Shown here in pieces: positions 24,597 through 33,875 of a stretch of 64,000 nucleotides of DNA. The notes beneath the pieces were generated by a model, which made no database searches, had not been told where the DNA came from, and saw only the letters and a program-made list of their open reading frames with translations. This DNA is from Lutimaribacter salitolerans (GTDB taxonomy: Bacteria; Pseudomonadota; Alphaproteobacteria; Rhodobacterales; Rhodobacteraceae), in assembly GCF_042677865.1 (NCBI RefSeq), contig NZ_JBHUDD010000058.1, positions 33,116 to 97,115 on the forward strand, read 5' to 3'. Positions within the stretch are counted from its first letter, which is position 1. Every line of letters begins with the position of its first letter. The position numbers and the translations under genes were made by a program.

Positions 24597-25361
24597 CTAT
24601 TCGAGACGCCATCCCTCGTGTTCGATGCGGATGATGCGCGGGCTGCCATCCTGCACACGCAGGCGGACAACGGCCCTGTGCGGATGCCCGAAATTGCGGT
24701 AATCGACATTCACGGTGATCATGCCACGAAACATGGCGCGGTCGTCATCGGGGCGAATGGTAAGATCGGTGATCTGGAAATCCTGCGCATCGAACAGCGG
24801 ATCGGCCTGCAATTGGGTGTCCGTGATCGCCGCCGCGAGGGACGGAGCGAGGAAATCCCGCACATGCGACGGGTGAAGCGGCCCCGTGATGTCAGGCCTT
24901 TGCGAGGCGCGCAGGTGATCGCGGTAAAGCCGCTGCACGATCTGCAAGGCTTCGGCCACAGTCGGCCCATGCTCGGCCTCGGAAGATGATGAAGGCTCCA
25001 TGTCACCCTCCAGATATCTTTGCGAGACCCAGCCCTTGACGCGGAAGTCGGGGCTTTGCATCAGGCACCATCGCGGTGGCAGGTTTTCACGCTCGGCCTC
25101 GGTCAGGGTAAAGTAGATCCCGCCGGACAGCAGCGGTACGCAGGTGATCTGAAGCAGCCCCCGCGCATCATGGGCGAATGTGCCGATGACCTTGTATTCC
25201 GTCCCCGGGCCCATCCGCGCGTTCAGGGTATCGTCGGGCGCGACATCGACGACGCGCCATGCATCCGGCCCGTCAGCCTCGGCCACGGCCGATCCTACCA
25301 GCGCGACAGATGCGACCAACACGGCGAGCGCGTGCCTGGTGTCGAATGTGGTCGGCAACAT
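24597..25361 (-). CDS. Exported SH3-like plus DUF3828 domain protein
   Basis: 254 residues beginning with a signal peptide (HALAVLVASVALVGSAVAEA). An SH3-type bacterial domain follows (WRVVDVAPDDTLNARMGPGTEYKVIG, split by a short loop) with an inserted hairpin and two Cys that could pair. The C-terminal half (VAEALQIVQRLYRDHLRAS to the end) fits DUF3828, a fold often found in periplasmic or toxin-immunity-like proteins. The start MLPTTF follows GCGGAGGTTTGACC. It is divergent from the Moco-fold/kinase operon and may belong with it in envelope sensing. Confidence 0.72.
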   Translation of the reverse strand: MLPTTFDTRHALAVLVASVALVGSAVAEADGPDAWRVVDVAPDDTLNARMGPGTEYKVIGTFAHDARGLLQITCVPLLSGGIYFTLTEAERENLPPRWCLMQSPDFRVKGWVSQRYLEGDMEPSSSSEAEHGPTVAEALQIVQRLYRDHLRASQRPDITGPLHPSHVRDFLAPSLAAAITDTQLQADPLFDAQDFQITDLTIRPDDDRAMFRGMITVNVDYRNFGHPHRAVVRLRVQDGSPRIIRIEHEGWRLE

Positions 25362-25483
25362 GGTCAAACCTCCGCAGAATCCCGGCTTCATTTCCTCTGT
25401 TTGACAAATTACGCTCGGGTCGGCCCCATCCGGAAGAACAGGATGGGGCGGAAAACCCGTCGACCGTTGAAAGGAACCGCGCC

Positions 25484-26032
25484 ATGGATCAAGCGACGCA
25501 AGCGCATGCATTTCCCCGTATCAAGTCCGTGGTAATGGTGTTGCTTTCGGTGGCGTGGCTGGTGTTGTCCGCGGTGACGGTGGCCGCCGAGCGTGATCTT
25601 TCGGCGCCGACAGGTGAGGTCCTGCTGAACGTCGAAGGCCAGATCGCGCGCCGCAACACGGACGAGGGCGCGGCGCTTGACCGCGCGATGCTGGCGTCGC
25701 TGCCACGCGCGACGCTTGAGACCGAGACGGTGGTGACCGACGGGGTGCGCCGATTCACCGGCTTCTACATGCGCGACCTGCTGGAGCTGCTGGGCGCCGA
25801 GGGCAAAAAAGTGGTGGCCAGCGCCCTCAATGATTACGAGATCGAGATCCCGTGGAAGGATTTTCAACGCTTCGACGTGATCGTGGCCACGCATATGGAC
25901 GACACACGCCTGGAGCCATGGAACAAGGGGCCGTTATGGATCGTCTACCCGCGCGACGACCATGCCGAACTGCAAGACCTGCGCTATGACTATCGCTGGG
26001 TCTGGCAGTTGGACCACCTCGAGATCAGATGA
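25484..26032 (+). CDS. Periplasmic molybdopterin-oxidoreductase-fold protein lacking cysteine
   Basis: 182 residues. A membrane-spanning signal sequence (VVMVLLSVAWLVLSAVTVAA) precedes a domain resembling the Moco-binding fold of sulfite oxidase/MsrP proteins: LLNVEGQIA, FTGFYMRDLLELLGA, ALNDYEIEIPWKDF, GPLWIVYPRDDHAEL. The protein contains no Cys at all, so it cannot provide the thiolate that normally binds molybdenum and is probably not an enzyme. Its TGA overlaps the ATG of the histidine kinase by four bases. This points to a ligand-binding partner of that kinase. Confidence 0.8.
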   Translation: MDQATQAHAFPRIKSVVMVLLSVAWLVLSAVTVAAERDLSAPTGEVLLNVEGQIARRNTDEGAALDRAMLASLPRATLETETVVTDGVRRFTGFYMRDLLELLGAEGKKVVASALNDYEIEIPWKDFQRFDVIVATHMDDTRLEPWNKGPLWIVYPRDDHAELQDLRYDYRWVWQLDHLEIR

Positions 26033-27339
26033 TGCGCCGACGCGGGATTGTCGCCTATCCCTTCAGCCTTGTGGGGGTCGTGGTTTTTGCCGGGCTGCTC
26101 GTCTTTGCCCTGTGGCGTCTGCTGGACCAGGAGGCCGATCTGCGCGGCGCGGCGGGCGACAACATGCTCTGGACGATCTCACAGGCGCAAGTTGCGGCCT
26201 ACCGTCTGGATGCGTCATTGGGGCGGGCCCGGCAGGGTGAACTGGGCGACGACAGCTTGCGCCTGCGCTACAACGTGTTGCTGAGCCGCATGGCGCTGCT
26301 CGAGGACGGACCGCAAGAGAGATACCTCGAGATGCTCGGCCAACGCGCGGCCATCGAGAGCCTCGCCAATGGGATCCGCGCGCAGCAGGCGGCTTTCCTG
26401 GGCGCGGGTGCAACAAACCCGGCGGACTTGCATGCGCTTCTCGACGACTATGCGACCGCGACCGGGCGCGCCGCCAACGAGGCCATGGTGGCACAACTGG
26501 ACCAGATCGGCGGGCTGCTGGATCGTCAGCATGGCGCCATATTGCAGGTGATCGGCGCGACCCTCGCCATCGTCGGGATCGGCGCGCTGATCTCGTGGCG
26601 GATGCTGGCCTCGTTGCAGGCGGAATACCGGGCGCAACGATCGCTCCTGCGCGAACGCGAGATGCGCGAGGCCTACCGGGGGTTTGTGGCGCTGGTGGCC
26701 CATCAGTTCCAGACACCGCTTGCGGCAATCGATTCCTCGATGCAGCGCATCCTGCGCAAGGGTGATGCGATGGCACGCGACGAGATCTGGCAGCGTGCCC
26801 GAAGGGTGCGGCATACCGTGGCGCAGCTGACGGAGCTGATGCGCGCCACGCGTGAATCCGTAAGGCTGGATGCGGGCCAGATCGACGTGCGGCCGACGCG
26901 ATGCGAGATTGCGGCCGAACTCGACCTGGCGCGCCAGAGCCAGATTGATGCCCACCCCGGGCGCGAAGTTCGACTGGACGTGGACGAAAGCGTTCCTGCC
27001 ACCCTGGTGACCGACCGGGGCCTGCTGCACCAGATCGTCGGCAATCTGTTGTCGAATGCCATTGCCTATTCGCCGCGCAACGAACCCGTGGACATGCATG
27101 TCACCGCCAGCGCGGGCCATGTCCGGATCTTGGTGATGGATCGCGGGACCGGGATTTCACAGGCGGACATGCCGATGGTGTTCGAACCCTTCTTCCGGGC
27201 GAGCAGGACCGCACAGACCCAGGGCTCCGGGATGGGGCTGCATCTGTCGCGGCAACTGGCGCGCCTCATGGGGGGCGAGATACGGGCGCAGAGCACCGCC
27301 GGTGTCGGCTCGACCTTCGTGATCGAACTGCCGATGTGA
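26029..27339 (+). CDS. Membrane sensor histidine kinase
   Basis: 436 residues. Two membrane segments (about 10-30 and 172-190) enclose a helical periplasmic sensor region of about 140 residues. The HisKA dimerisation domain has the phosphoacceptor His225 (VALVAHQFQTPLAA). The ATPase domain has N box HQIVGNLLSNAIAYSP, G1 DRGTGIS, F box FEPFFRAS and G2 GSGMGLHLS. It should autophosphorylate on His and pass the phosphate to the response regulator encoded convergently just downstream. It is translationally coupled to the Moco-fold periplasmic protein upstream. Confidence 0.93.
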   Translation: MMRRRGIVAYPFSLVGVVVFAGLLVFALWRLLDQEADLRGAAGDNMLWTISQAQVAAYRLDASLGRARQGELGDDSLRLRYNVLLSRMALLEDGPQERYLEMLGQRAAIESLANGIRAQQAAFLGAGATNPADLHALLDDYATATGRAANEAMVAQLDQIGGLLDRQHGAILQVIGATLAIVGIGALISWRMLASLQAEYRAQRSLLREREMREAYRGFVALVAHQFQTPLAAIDSSMQRILRKGDAMARDEIWQRARRVRHTVAQLTELMRATRESVRLDAGQIDVRPTRCEIAAELDLARQSQIDAHPGREVRLDVDESVPATLVTDRGLLHQIVGNLLSNAIAYSPRNEPVDMHVTASAGHVRILVMDRGTGISQADMPMVFEPFFRASRTAQTQGSGMGLHLSRQLARLMGGEIRAQSTAGVGSTFVIELPM

Positions 27340-27427
27340 CAGGGCGTGGCAATGTCGGTCTGGTGGACACCGCGGATCTTTTCCGAGGGTTGCCCCTGTC
27401 CGTTCGCTGCCTTCGACCGTCGGCGCG

Positions 27428-28476
27428 TCAACCGATGGCGGCAAAGGCCCTCATGATGCGGCCGACAAGTTCGGCCTGTCGATTGGTGCCGGTTTTCTCG
27501 AAGATATTGCGCAGGTGGAAGGCAACGGTGGTCTGGCTTATGCCAAGATCCTGCGCCACTTCGGCCCTTTGACGGCCGCTGACCAGCGCCTGCGTCACCT
27601 GTGCCTCGGCCCGGGTCAGGCCGAACAGGCAGGACAGCGCGTCGGGCGGGCAGGCAAAGGGATGCGCCGGGTCGGACAGGAAAATGGCAACGCCCGCTTG
27701 CCCCATGCCCGCGTCGACGGGCATGCAGATCAGGGACAGATCGCCCCCGTCCCGGTCGCCGGACCTGCAGGGCACGGTCATGCCGCGCAGCAGATCCTCG
27801 CCGCGCGCGGCGGCGTGGGCGACAGTGGCAATCATCTCACGCAACTGCGTTGTGAGGTTGGCGGTTGCCATGCGCAGGCGATCATCAAGGAAAAAGGCGC
27901 CTGTCCGGGCCGCCAGGGCACGGGCCCGGTCGTTGGCAAAGCCGATTTGCCCTTCGGGATCGACAAGCAGGACGCCGACGCTCAGCCGGTCAAGCAGCGC
28001 CAGCTTGATCCGCTCGCCTTGCATCCCGTCGGGGCCGAAACCCGCATCCGCCTGCGCGTCGCGGTCGGACAGGCGGCGCGCGTGGGCAAGGCGCGCATCA
28101 ACACTGGCAAGCATGAGTTCGAAATCTACCGGCTTGACGAGATAATCCTCTGCGCCCGATCGCTTGCCTTCGAGAAGATCCTCGCGGGTGTCCCGGGCAG
28201 TCAGGAAGATGATGGGGATATCCCTCATGCCGCTGTCGGGCGCACGCATCGCGGCCAGCAGGTCGTGCCCGTCCATGCCCGGCATGGTGATGTCGCACAG
28301 AACCATATCCGGGGGGACGACCGCAGCATGGCCCAGGCCTCGTGCCCGTCTGCGGCCTGCATGGTGTCGTGGCCTGCCGCGCACAGCTCTTCCACGATAT
28401 CGGCGCGCAGGTTCGGCTCATCCTCGACACACAGGATCAGGCTTTTCCTTGCGGTCTGCCTTGCTGGACATGTCAT
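27428..28476 (-). pseudogene. Response regulator, receiver-PAS-like-LuxR HTH, single-base frameshift in a G/C run
   Basis: The receiver domain starts in one frame (SLILCVEDEPNLRADIVEELCAAGHD...AWAMLRSS) and continues in another (PPDMVLCDITMPGMDGHDLL, with phosphoacceptor Asp, then IIFLTARD and DYLVKPVDFE). The switch occurs at a run of six G at 28301-28306; one more base there restores the frame. After the receiver come a PAS-like segment (VGVLLVDPEGQIGFANDRAR) and a LuxR-type HTH (LTRAEAQVTQALVSG, LGISQTTVAFHLRNIFEK). Restored length is about 349 residues. It is the obvious partner of the adjacent kinase. Confidence 0.87.
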
Positions 28477-28633
28477 TCTTCAACGCCCTGCATTCCGGGC
28501 GGCCCGTCGCTTGCACGGTGCAGGCTTGCCACACCGGATGCGGACGGCCGCCCCCTTCATTCGAACGGGGACAGCACAGCGCGCGCCGGGTTAGCTGTCA
28601 ACCAGTTCAGATATTTCAGGGAAAGTTGAGCGG

Positions 28634-29608
28634 ATGTGGGATTTCTCGGTACGACAAGCCTTGGCCATGATGGCGCGGACCGCGCCGTTCATCCTGTTTC
28701 GGATGGCGGTCTATTTCGGTGTGGCCCTCGCCTACATGCTGATGACCGGCGTCGGCGCGGGTGTCGGCTGGGGCGTGGGCGGCTTTGGAGACGAAGGATT
28801 CAGGGCGGGTGCGACGCTCTGGGGCGGTTTCGCGGGCTTCGGCATCACCGCGGCGGTCATGTACTTTCTGCGCGAGTACCTGCTTTATGTGGTCAAGGCG
28901 GGCCACATCGCCGTGCTGGTCGACCTGATGGATGGCAAGACGCTGTCGCAGGGCCGGTCGCAGATCGCCCATGCCCGTGCAGAGGTGACGGCGCGGTTTG
29001 GCCAGACCAGCACGCTCTTTGCCGTCGACCAGTTGATCAAGGGCGTGCTGAAGGCGATCACGGGCCTGTTGCGCGGCATGATGAGCATCATTCCCGTTCC
29101 CGGCGCGCGTCAGATCGTGACCGTGGTGCAGGGCTTTCTGCGGATCGCGGTGGGCTTCATCGACGAGGTGATCCTGGCCTATGCCATGCGCACCCGGTCC
29201 ACCAACGCCTGGCAATCGGCCCGCGAGGGGCTGGTGCTTTATGGGCAGAATTACAAGGTGATGCTCAAGAACGCGGCCTGGCTTGCGCTGATCGTCTATG
29301 GGCTGTCCTTCGTGGTGTTCCTGATCATGCTGGCACCTGCCGGGCTGGCCGTCTACCTGATCCCCGGCGCGTGGTCGGCGGGCGGCATGGTCTTTGCCCT
29401 GCTCTTTGCCTGGAGCGTCAAGGTTGCCCTGCTGGAGCCCTTTGCCATCGCCTGCATGATGCAGGTCTATTTCCGCACCATCGAGGGCCAGACACCGGAT
29501 CCGGCCTGGGAAAACCGGCTCGACAGTCTTTCGGCGAAGTTCCGCAAGCTCAAGGAAAAGGCGGTATCTGCGATCGACCCCGAGCCTGCGGGCAGCGCCG
29601 CATTCTGA
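28634..29608 (+). CDS. Polytopic membrane protein of unknown function
   Basis: 324 residues with about six hydrophobic segments, around 18-38, 65-88, 145-165, 212-235, 240-262 and 265-285. The soluble centre (GKTLSQGRSQIAHARAEVTARFG) and the polar C-terminus (ENRLDSLSAKFRKLKEKA) are predicted cytoplasmic. No catalytic motif is recognised. It is divergent from the response regulator gene, with a 157-bp shared promoter region. It precedes the VWA gene on the same strand, so it may be part of the regulon of the adjacent two-component system. Confidence 0.75.
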   Translation: MWDFSVRQALAMMARTAPFILFRMAVYFGVALAYMLMTGVGAGVGWGVGGFGDEGFRAGATLWGGFAGFGITAAVMYFLREYLLYVVKAGHIAVLVDLMDGKTLSQGRSQIAHARAEVTARFGQTSTLFAVDQLIKGVLKAITGLLRGMMSIIPVPGARQIVTVVQGFLRIAVGFIDEVILAYAMRTRSTNAWQSAREGLVLYGQNYKVMLKNAAWLALIVYGLSFVVFLIMLAPAGLAVYLIPGAWSAGGMVFALLFAWSVKVALLEPFAIACMMQVYFRTIEGQTPDPAWENRLDSLSAKFRKLKEKAVSAIDPEPAGSAAF

Positions 29609-29686
29609 TCCGCAGGCCTGTCGGATATCCGGCAGGCCCCGACCGCGGCAAGCGTGAGACATGCCTGACAAGACGAGGATATGACA

Positions 29687-31374
29687 ATGGCAAAACCCGT
29701 ATTCACGGCGCTGACAGCCGCGTGCCTGTCGGCCCTGTTCGTGACCACATCCCATGCCGAGTCCGCCAGCGTGATCGTGTTCGATGCCTCGGGCTCGATG
29801 TGGACGCAGCTTGAAGACGGTCAATCCCGCATCAAGTTTCCCGCGATGTGATCGGGGGTTTCGCGGCCGAGCGCGATGCGGATAAGCCCATCGGTGTGGT
29901 CACCTACGGACACGCGCGGCGCGGGGATTGCGGCGACATCGAAACGGTTCTGCCCGTCGGTCAACATGCCGCCGGCGATCTTGAGGCGACGATCCGCGCA
30001 CTGAACCCGAGCGGCAAGACACCTCTGACCGACGCGATGGCACAGGCGCGTGACCTGCTGCCGCGCACCGCCGAATCGGCGGATATCATCCTGATCACCG
30101 ACGGTCTGGAAAACTGCGGCGGCGATCCGTGTGCTTTGGCGGCAGAGTTCGCGGCCGAGGGGATCGACCTGCGTGCGCATGTGGTCGGTTTCGCGATGGA
30201 GGCCGAGGCGGTCGAGACGCTGTCCTGCGTGCCCGAACAGACGGGCGGGCAGCTTTTCACCACGCAATCGGGCGCCGAGCTGGCTGCCGCGCTGACCGAA
30301 GTGGCCCAGCCCGCGCCAGTCGCCCAGGACGTGACCCTGAAAGCGGTGGACGCGCGCAATGGCGAGATACTCCCGTCGGCGACCTGGGAGGTGGGCGCGG
30401 AGAGCGGCGAGACCGTGTTCACCGGACGCGACCGTGGCCGCGTCGCGCTGGACCTGAGGCCGGGCGACTATGTCGCCGATGTCGGCGCACCCGGCTTTGT
30501 GGGCGAGGCGCGATTCACCGTGCCCGATGGTCATGCCTCCTCCATAGAGATCACGATGGAAAAGACAAAGGCGACCCTCTACCTGCGGGCCGAGGACGCG
30601 ACGACGGGCGAGACGCTGCAAGGTGTGGAATGGCTTGCGCTGAATGTCGAAACCGAGACCGCGGTCGAGACCGTGAACGAAGACGGCGGGTATGTCCGTC
30701 TGCTCCTGCCTCCGGGTGCGTATCGCATCGAAGGGTCAGTCGGGGACATGACCGGCGCGACCTCTCTCAGTGCAACGCTTGATGAAGACCCGCGCATCGA
30801 CGTTGCGCTTGCCGCACCCGCGGTCGACGTGGACCTGACCGCGCCCTCCGAGGTCACGGCAGGCGCGCCTTTCGAGATTACGGTCGATGGCGCGGATAGC
30901 GACACGGATTACCTGCTTATCGCGCGTGCGGGCAGCCCGGAAGAGGCCAGCCGCTACCAGCGCATGGACAACCGCGTGGGCGGTGATGGCACGCGCGAAT
31001 ACACCGCCCCGTCCGAGCCCGGAAACTATGACCTGCGTTACTATCTTTCACGCGACCACACCATCGCGGCGCGCCGCGCGCTGACCGTCGTGCCCGCCGC
31101 GACCCGCATGGAAGCTCCCGGCGAAGTGGGGCCCGAGGCCGAATTCGAGGTGTCCATCGACGGGGGTATTTCCGGTTATGTCGTGATCGTCGAGGACGAC
31201 CGCCCGCAGGACGATATCGTGTCTCGGTATGATCGCATGAAGAATTCTGTCGATGGTGACGAGCGTGCGATCACCCGCACCGCCCCCGAGACTCCCGGAA
31301 GCTACCTGCTGCGCTATCACGCCGGGGACGATCAGCGCCTGCTGGTCGAAAAGCCCCTCGTGGTCGCCGAGTGA
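29687..31374 (+). pseudogene. Exported von Willebrand factor A domain protein, single-base frameshift
   Basis: A signal peptide (FTALTAACLSALFVTTSHA) leads into the VWA MIDAS start VIVFDASGSMWTQLEDGQ, then a TGA at 29849. A second frame from 29848 continues with GVVTYGHARRGDC, TPLTDAMAQARDLL and LITDGLENCGGDPC, completing the metal site. One base is missing near 29834-29839 (ATC AAG TTT; adding one base gives RIKVSRDVIGG). The C-terminal 330 residues are beta-sandwich modules, the last two being tandem copies (SRYQRMDNRVGGDG and SRYDRMKNSVDGDE). The restored length is about 562 residues. It is probably a periplasmic adhesion-like or sensor scaffold protein. Confidence 0.83.
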
Positions 31375-31435
31375 CGCTGGCCCGGTGCGGTCGGGTTCAA
31401 ATCAACCACCGTCCATGCAAAACAATGGAGGACAC

Positions 31436-31741
31436 ATGCCCTTTCGGACTTCTCTCGCCATCGCCCTTGTGACCGTATTGGCGGTGGGCGCATCACCCGA
31501 GGCGCTGACCGCTCAGGAAAAGAAGGCCATTCCCGGCGATGCCTTCACACCAGATACCGGATTGCGAGAGATCCCCGGTGACACCTTCACGCCCAAGCGC
31601 CTGCGCGATTTCGCTGGTCAGGGGATCGACACCGCCCGCGATCTGGTCTCGGCCGATCCTGAACTGGTTGGCCGTATCCTCGAAATCGACCCTGACCGGG
31701 CACGCCAGATGCAGCGGAAATTACGCCAGTCGATGCGGTAG
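31436..31741 (+). CDS. Small exported protein with a duplicated IPGDxFTP motif
   Basis: 101 residues starting after AATGGAGGACAC. A signal peptide (RTSLAIALVTVLAVGASPEALTA split at about residue 26) is followed by a short internal duplication, IPGDAFTPDTGLRE and IPGDTFTPKRLRD, and then a charged helix rich in Asp, Arg and Gln. No family is recognised. It lies 61 bp downstream of the VWA gene on the same strand and could be a secreted partner of it. Confidence 0.7.
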   Translation: MPFRTSLAIALVTVLAVGASPEALTAQEKKAIPGDAFTPDTGLREIPGDTFTPKRLRDFAGQGIDTARDLVSADPELVGRILEIDPDRARQMQRKLRQSMR

Positions 31742-32169
31742 CTGGTGCCATGGCTTGCAGCCGGCTGTGCTCCGGGATGCCAGTGCATCGGTATCTTGAA
31801 ACGCATTTGTGCAAGCCGTTGATGTAGTCGAAGACAGCTGTCTCGGCCTGCCATACGTTTGCGCATGTTCCGTGCCAGATCATCACGACCTTGACGGGGA
31901 TTTAGGAAGGTCTCGACTGCGGGGGGTGTCATGGCGACCGACACCCGCACACCTCGACCGGCTGCTGCATCGTCGAGACTGGAAATGACAGCTTTCGGTT
32001 CAAAGCCGGTGCAGCCGTAGCGGCGCAGGAAAGAAGGCAGTCGTGCCTTGACCCAAGCCCCGAAAAACCTCCTCAAGGTGGGTGGAGTATTACCGAAAGC
32101 CCCTCGTTTCTGATTGGAAAGCAACAGACGCTGGCGCTGTTTTCTGCCGTTTGCCCGGTCAGGCGGACG
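31742..32169. other. Gene-poor gap, possible transposase remnant
   Basis: No complete gene is seen in these 428 bp. One minus-strand frame reads QAETAVFDYING followed by unrelated sequence. That phrase resembles the C-terminal ETAVFDYINGFYN stretch of IS3-family transposases, so this may be a decayed insertion-sequence scar. The longer minus-strand frame starting at 32124 has no family features and I do not call it. Confidence 0.4.
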
Positions 32170-33639
32170 TCAGGCAAGGGCGCGGATGGCCAGGCGGGCA
32201 TAGAGCGTTTCGGCCTCTCTGCGCAGCCCCGGGTCGAAGGGCGTGGCATCCGCCCTGTCAGCTGTGCTGTGGAACCGGCCCTCGAAGCGGGTTTGCCCCG
32301 GGTTCAGGTCCAGCGCAGCGCAAAGCCGGGCCATCGTGGCCCCCGGCGCTGCGCGCAGGTCGTCCTGCAGCACGATCTGGCAGGTCTCGGCATGGTCGGC
32401 GACGTAGCGAAAGGCGGCGATCCAGTAGGCCAGCCAGTAATCCGGCGATCCGGGGTCTTTTGCCCGAGACCGCATCCCGGGAAAAAGCAACGGCTTGTGG
32501 ATATGCCCGAACTCGAAATGTCCGATGTCCTGCATGTAGCGGCGCACGAAGGGATCGCGCGTCTGCTGGTCGAGGAAATTGCGGTGCTGGCGCAGGAGCG
32601 AGGCCGCATGGGCCACGGGCTGACGCAGCAAGATGACAAGGCGCGCGTCCGGGAAAGCCTCTGCCAGAAAGGGCAATCGGGAGATACTGGCATTGTTCTT
32701 TGAGCAATAGCGGGTGGCCGGGGCACCCTGCAGGCGCCGGGCGCAGACGATCCGGGCCATGTGGTGGCGCAGGGCGGCCTCGGCACGAGGGTCTCGGTCC
32801 GCCGTGTCGAAGAGGGTGATGCCGCTGTCACCGAACTTGTCGGGCCAGTGCATCTGCCACAGCACCTCTTCGAAGGCTTCGGGGGTCTCCAGATCGATCT
32901 CAAGACCGTCGCCATGCGCGCGCTGGCGCCGCGTGACGCGACGCCTTTGCCCGCCAGAGAGCCTGTTCCAGAGCACGGGCGCCGTCAGGAAGGGCATGTC
33001 GCGGTAGAGATGGGTGGCGACGCCGGGGACATCGTGCAGCGCGGCCAGCAACGCGGTTGTCCCGCCGCGTGCAAGCGAGGTCACGAGGATCGGGGCCTCG
33101 GCGTCACCCGGCTCGGGCGCGCGGACCGCGCGATCCTCGATCCAGCCCGCCGCGCGCAGAACCACCGGGCTGGAAAAGGCCAGATTGTGAACCATGCGGT
33201 CGGCCGCGGAATAGCGCGCTGCTGCGCCGGTTGCCTTGGCATCGCGGGCGCGATTGCCCCGAACGCGACGCAGCCCCGCGCCGAGGCCCATCGCAACGAG
33301 CGAGACCAAAAGGATGTAGTCCCAGCGCAGCATCAGGGCCAGCACGGTGTCGAGGCGCGCCAGCCCAAGCCAATCGGCCAGCAGGATCGGCGCGGCGGCC
33401 GCCCCAAGCGCAAGGGCGATGCGCCAGGCCAGACCTGCCGCGCCCCCGATCAGCCGCAACCCGGCGCGACGGACGGCACGCTCCTTGGCGTCGTCATCAA
33501 GCTCGCGGTCGGTCATGGCTGCGACCCCGGCCTGCGTCTCGTGCAGAAGGGCCAGCGCCGTGGCGCCGATCCCGGTCAGCCAGAGCATCGCCCCGAAGCC
33601 CAGAACGGCCAGCAGCGAAATCGTCAGCGCGAGGCTCAT
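32170..33639 (-). CDS. Membrane-anchored PAPS-dependent sulfotransferase
   Basis: 489 residues. Three N-terminal membrane helices (about 5-32, 65-90 and 105-125) anchor a C-terminal sulfotransferase domain of about 300 residues. The 5'-phosphosulfate loop ILVTSLARGGTTAL and the 3'-phosphate motif LVILLRQPVAHAASLLRQH are both visible. These bind PAPS, the sulfate donor made in the cytoplasm. The acceptor is unknown; a surface polysaccharide or lipid is likely given the anchor. Its start overlaps the stop of the small YIGPGAG protein, placing it last in a three-gene operon with an arylsulfotransferase-like protein. Confidence 0.85.
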   Translation of the reverse strand: MSLALTISLLAVLGFGAMLWLTGIGATALALLHETQAGVAAMTDRELDDDAKERAVRRAGLRLIGGAAGLAWRIALALGAAAAPILLADWLGLARLDTVLALMLRWDYILLVSLVAMGLGAGLRRVRGNRARDAKATGAAARYSAADRMVHNLAFSSPVVLRAAGWIEDRAVRAPEPGDAEAPILVTSLARGGTTALLAALHDVPGVATHLYRDMPFLTAPVLWNRLSGGQRRRVTRRQRAHGDGLEIDLETPEAFEEVLWQMHWPDKFGDSGITLFDTADRDPRAEAALRHHMARIVCARRLQGAPATRYCSKNNASISRLPFLAEAFPDARLVILLRQPVAHAASLLRQHRNFLDQQTRDPFVRRYMQDIGHFEFGHIHKPLLFPGMRSRAKDPGSPDYWLAYWIAAFRYVADHAETCQIVLQDDLRAAPGATMARLCAALDLNPGQTRFEGRFHSTADRADATPFDPGLRREAETLYARLAIRALA

Positions 33640-33875
33640 TCCCCTTTGTCGGTCTGGTCGGAGGCGCCCTTGCGGGTCCGGCTCTTGTACATCCGCTTGA
33701 GGGGAAACCAGACCAGACCCGCGATCAACAAGAAAACTCCAAGGATCAGGGCCACGGTGACCGCGATAGCCCCCAGGCCGGCCCCGGGGCCGATGTAGGC
33801 GGCGGCGGGCGATGCCGTCGCCGCAAACGTGGCAAGGCTCGCGGTTGCAAGCTGAAGAGGGGCCTTTGGGGTCAT
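33636..33875 (-). CDS. Small YIGPGAG membrane protein
   Basis: 79 residues. A short signal-like region ends at AAA, then comes AYIGPGAGLG, one hydrophobic helix (AIAVTVALILGVFLLIAGLVW) and a basic tail (KRMYKSRTRKG). The YIGPGAG start followed by one helix is a recurring small-protein family found beside sulfotransferase and phosphatase-like genes, with no known function. ATG at 33875 overlaps the upstream arylsulfotransferase stop (ATGA), and its own stop overlaps the sulfotransferase ATG in the same way. Confidence 0.78.
   Translation of the reverse strand: MTPKAPLQLATASLATFAATASPAAAYIGPGAGLGAIAVTVALILGVFLLIAGLVWFPLKRMYKSRTRKGASDQTDKGE

Noticed and set aside
31618..32124. 168-residue minus-strand open frame next to the sulfotransferase operon
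   Set aside because: No family features, unlikely composition, and it runs over the small exported protein gene; the area is better called a gene-poor scar.
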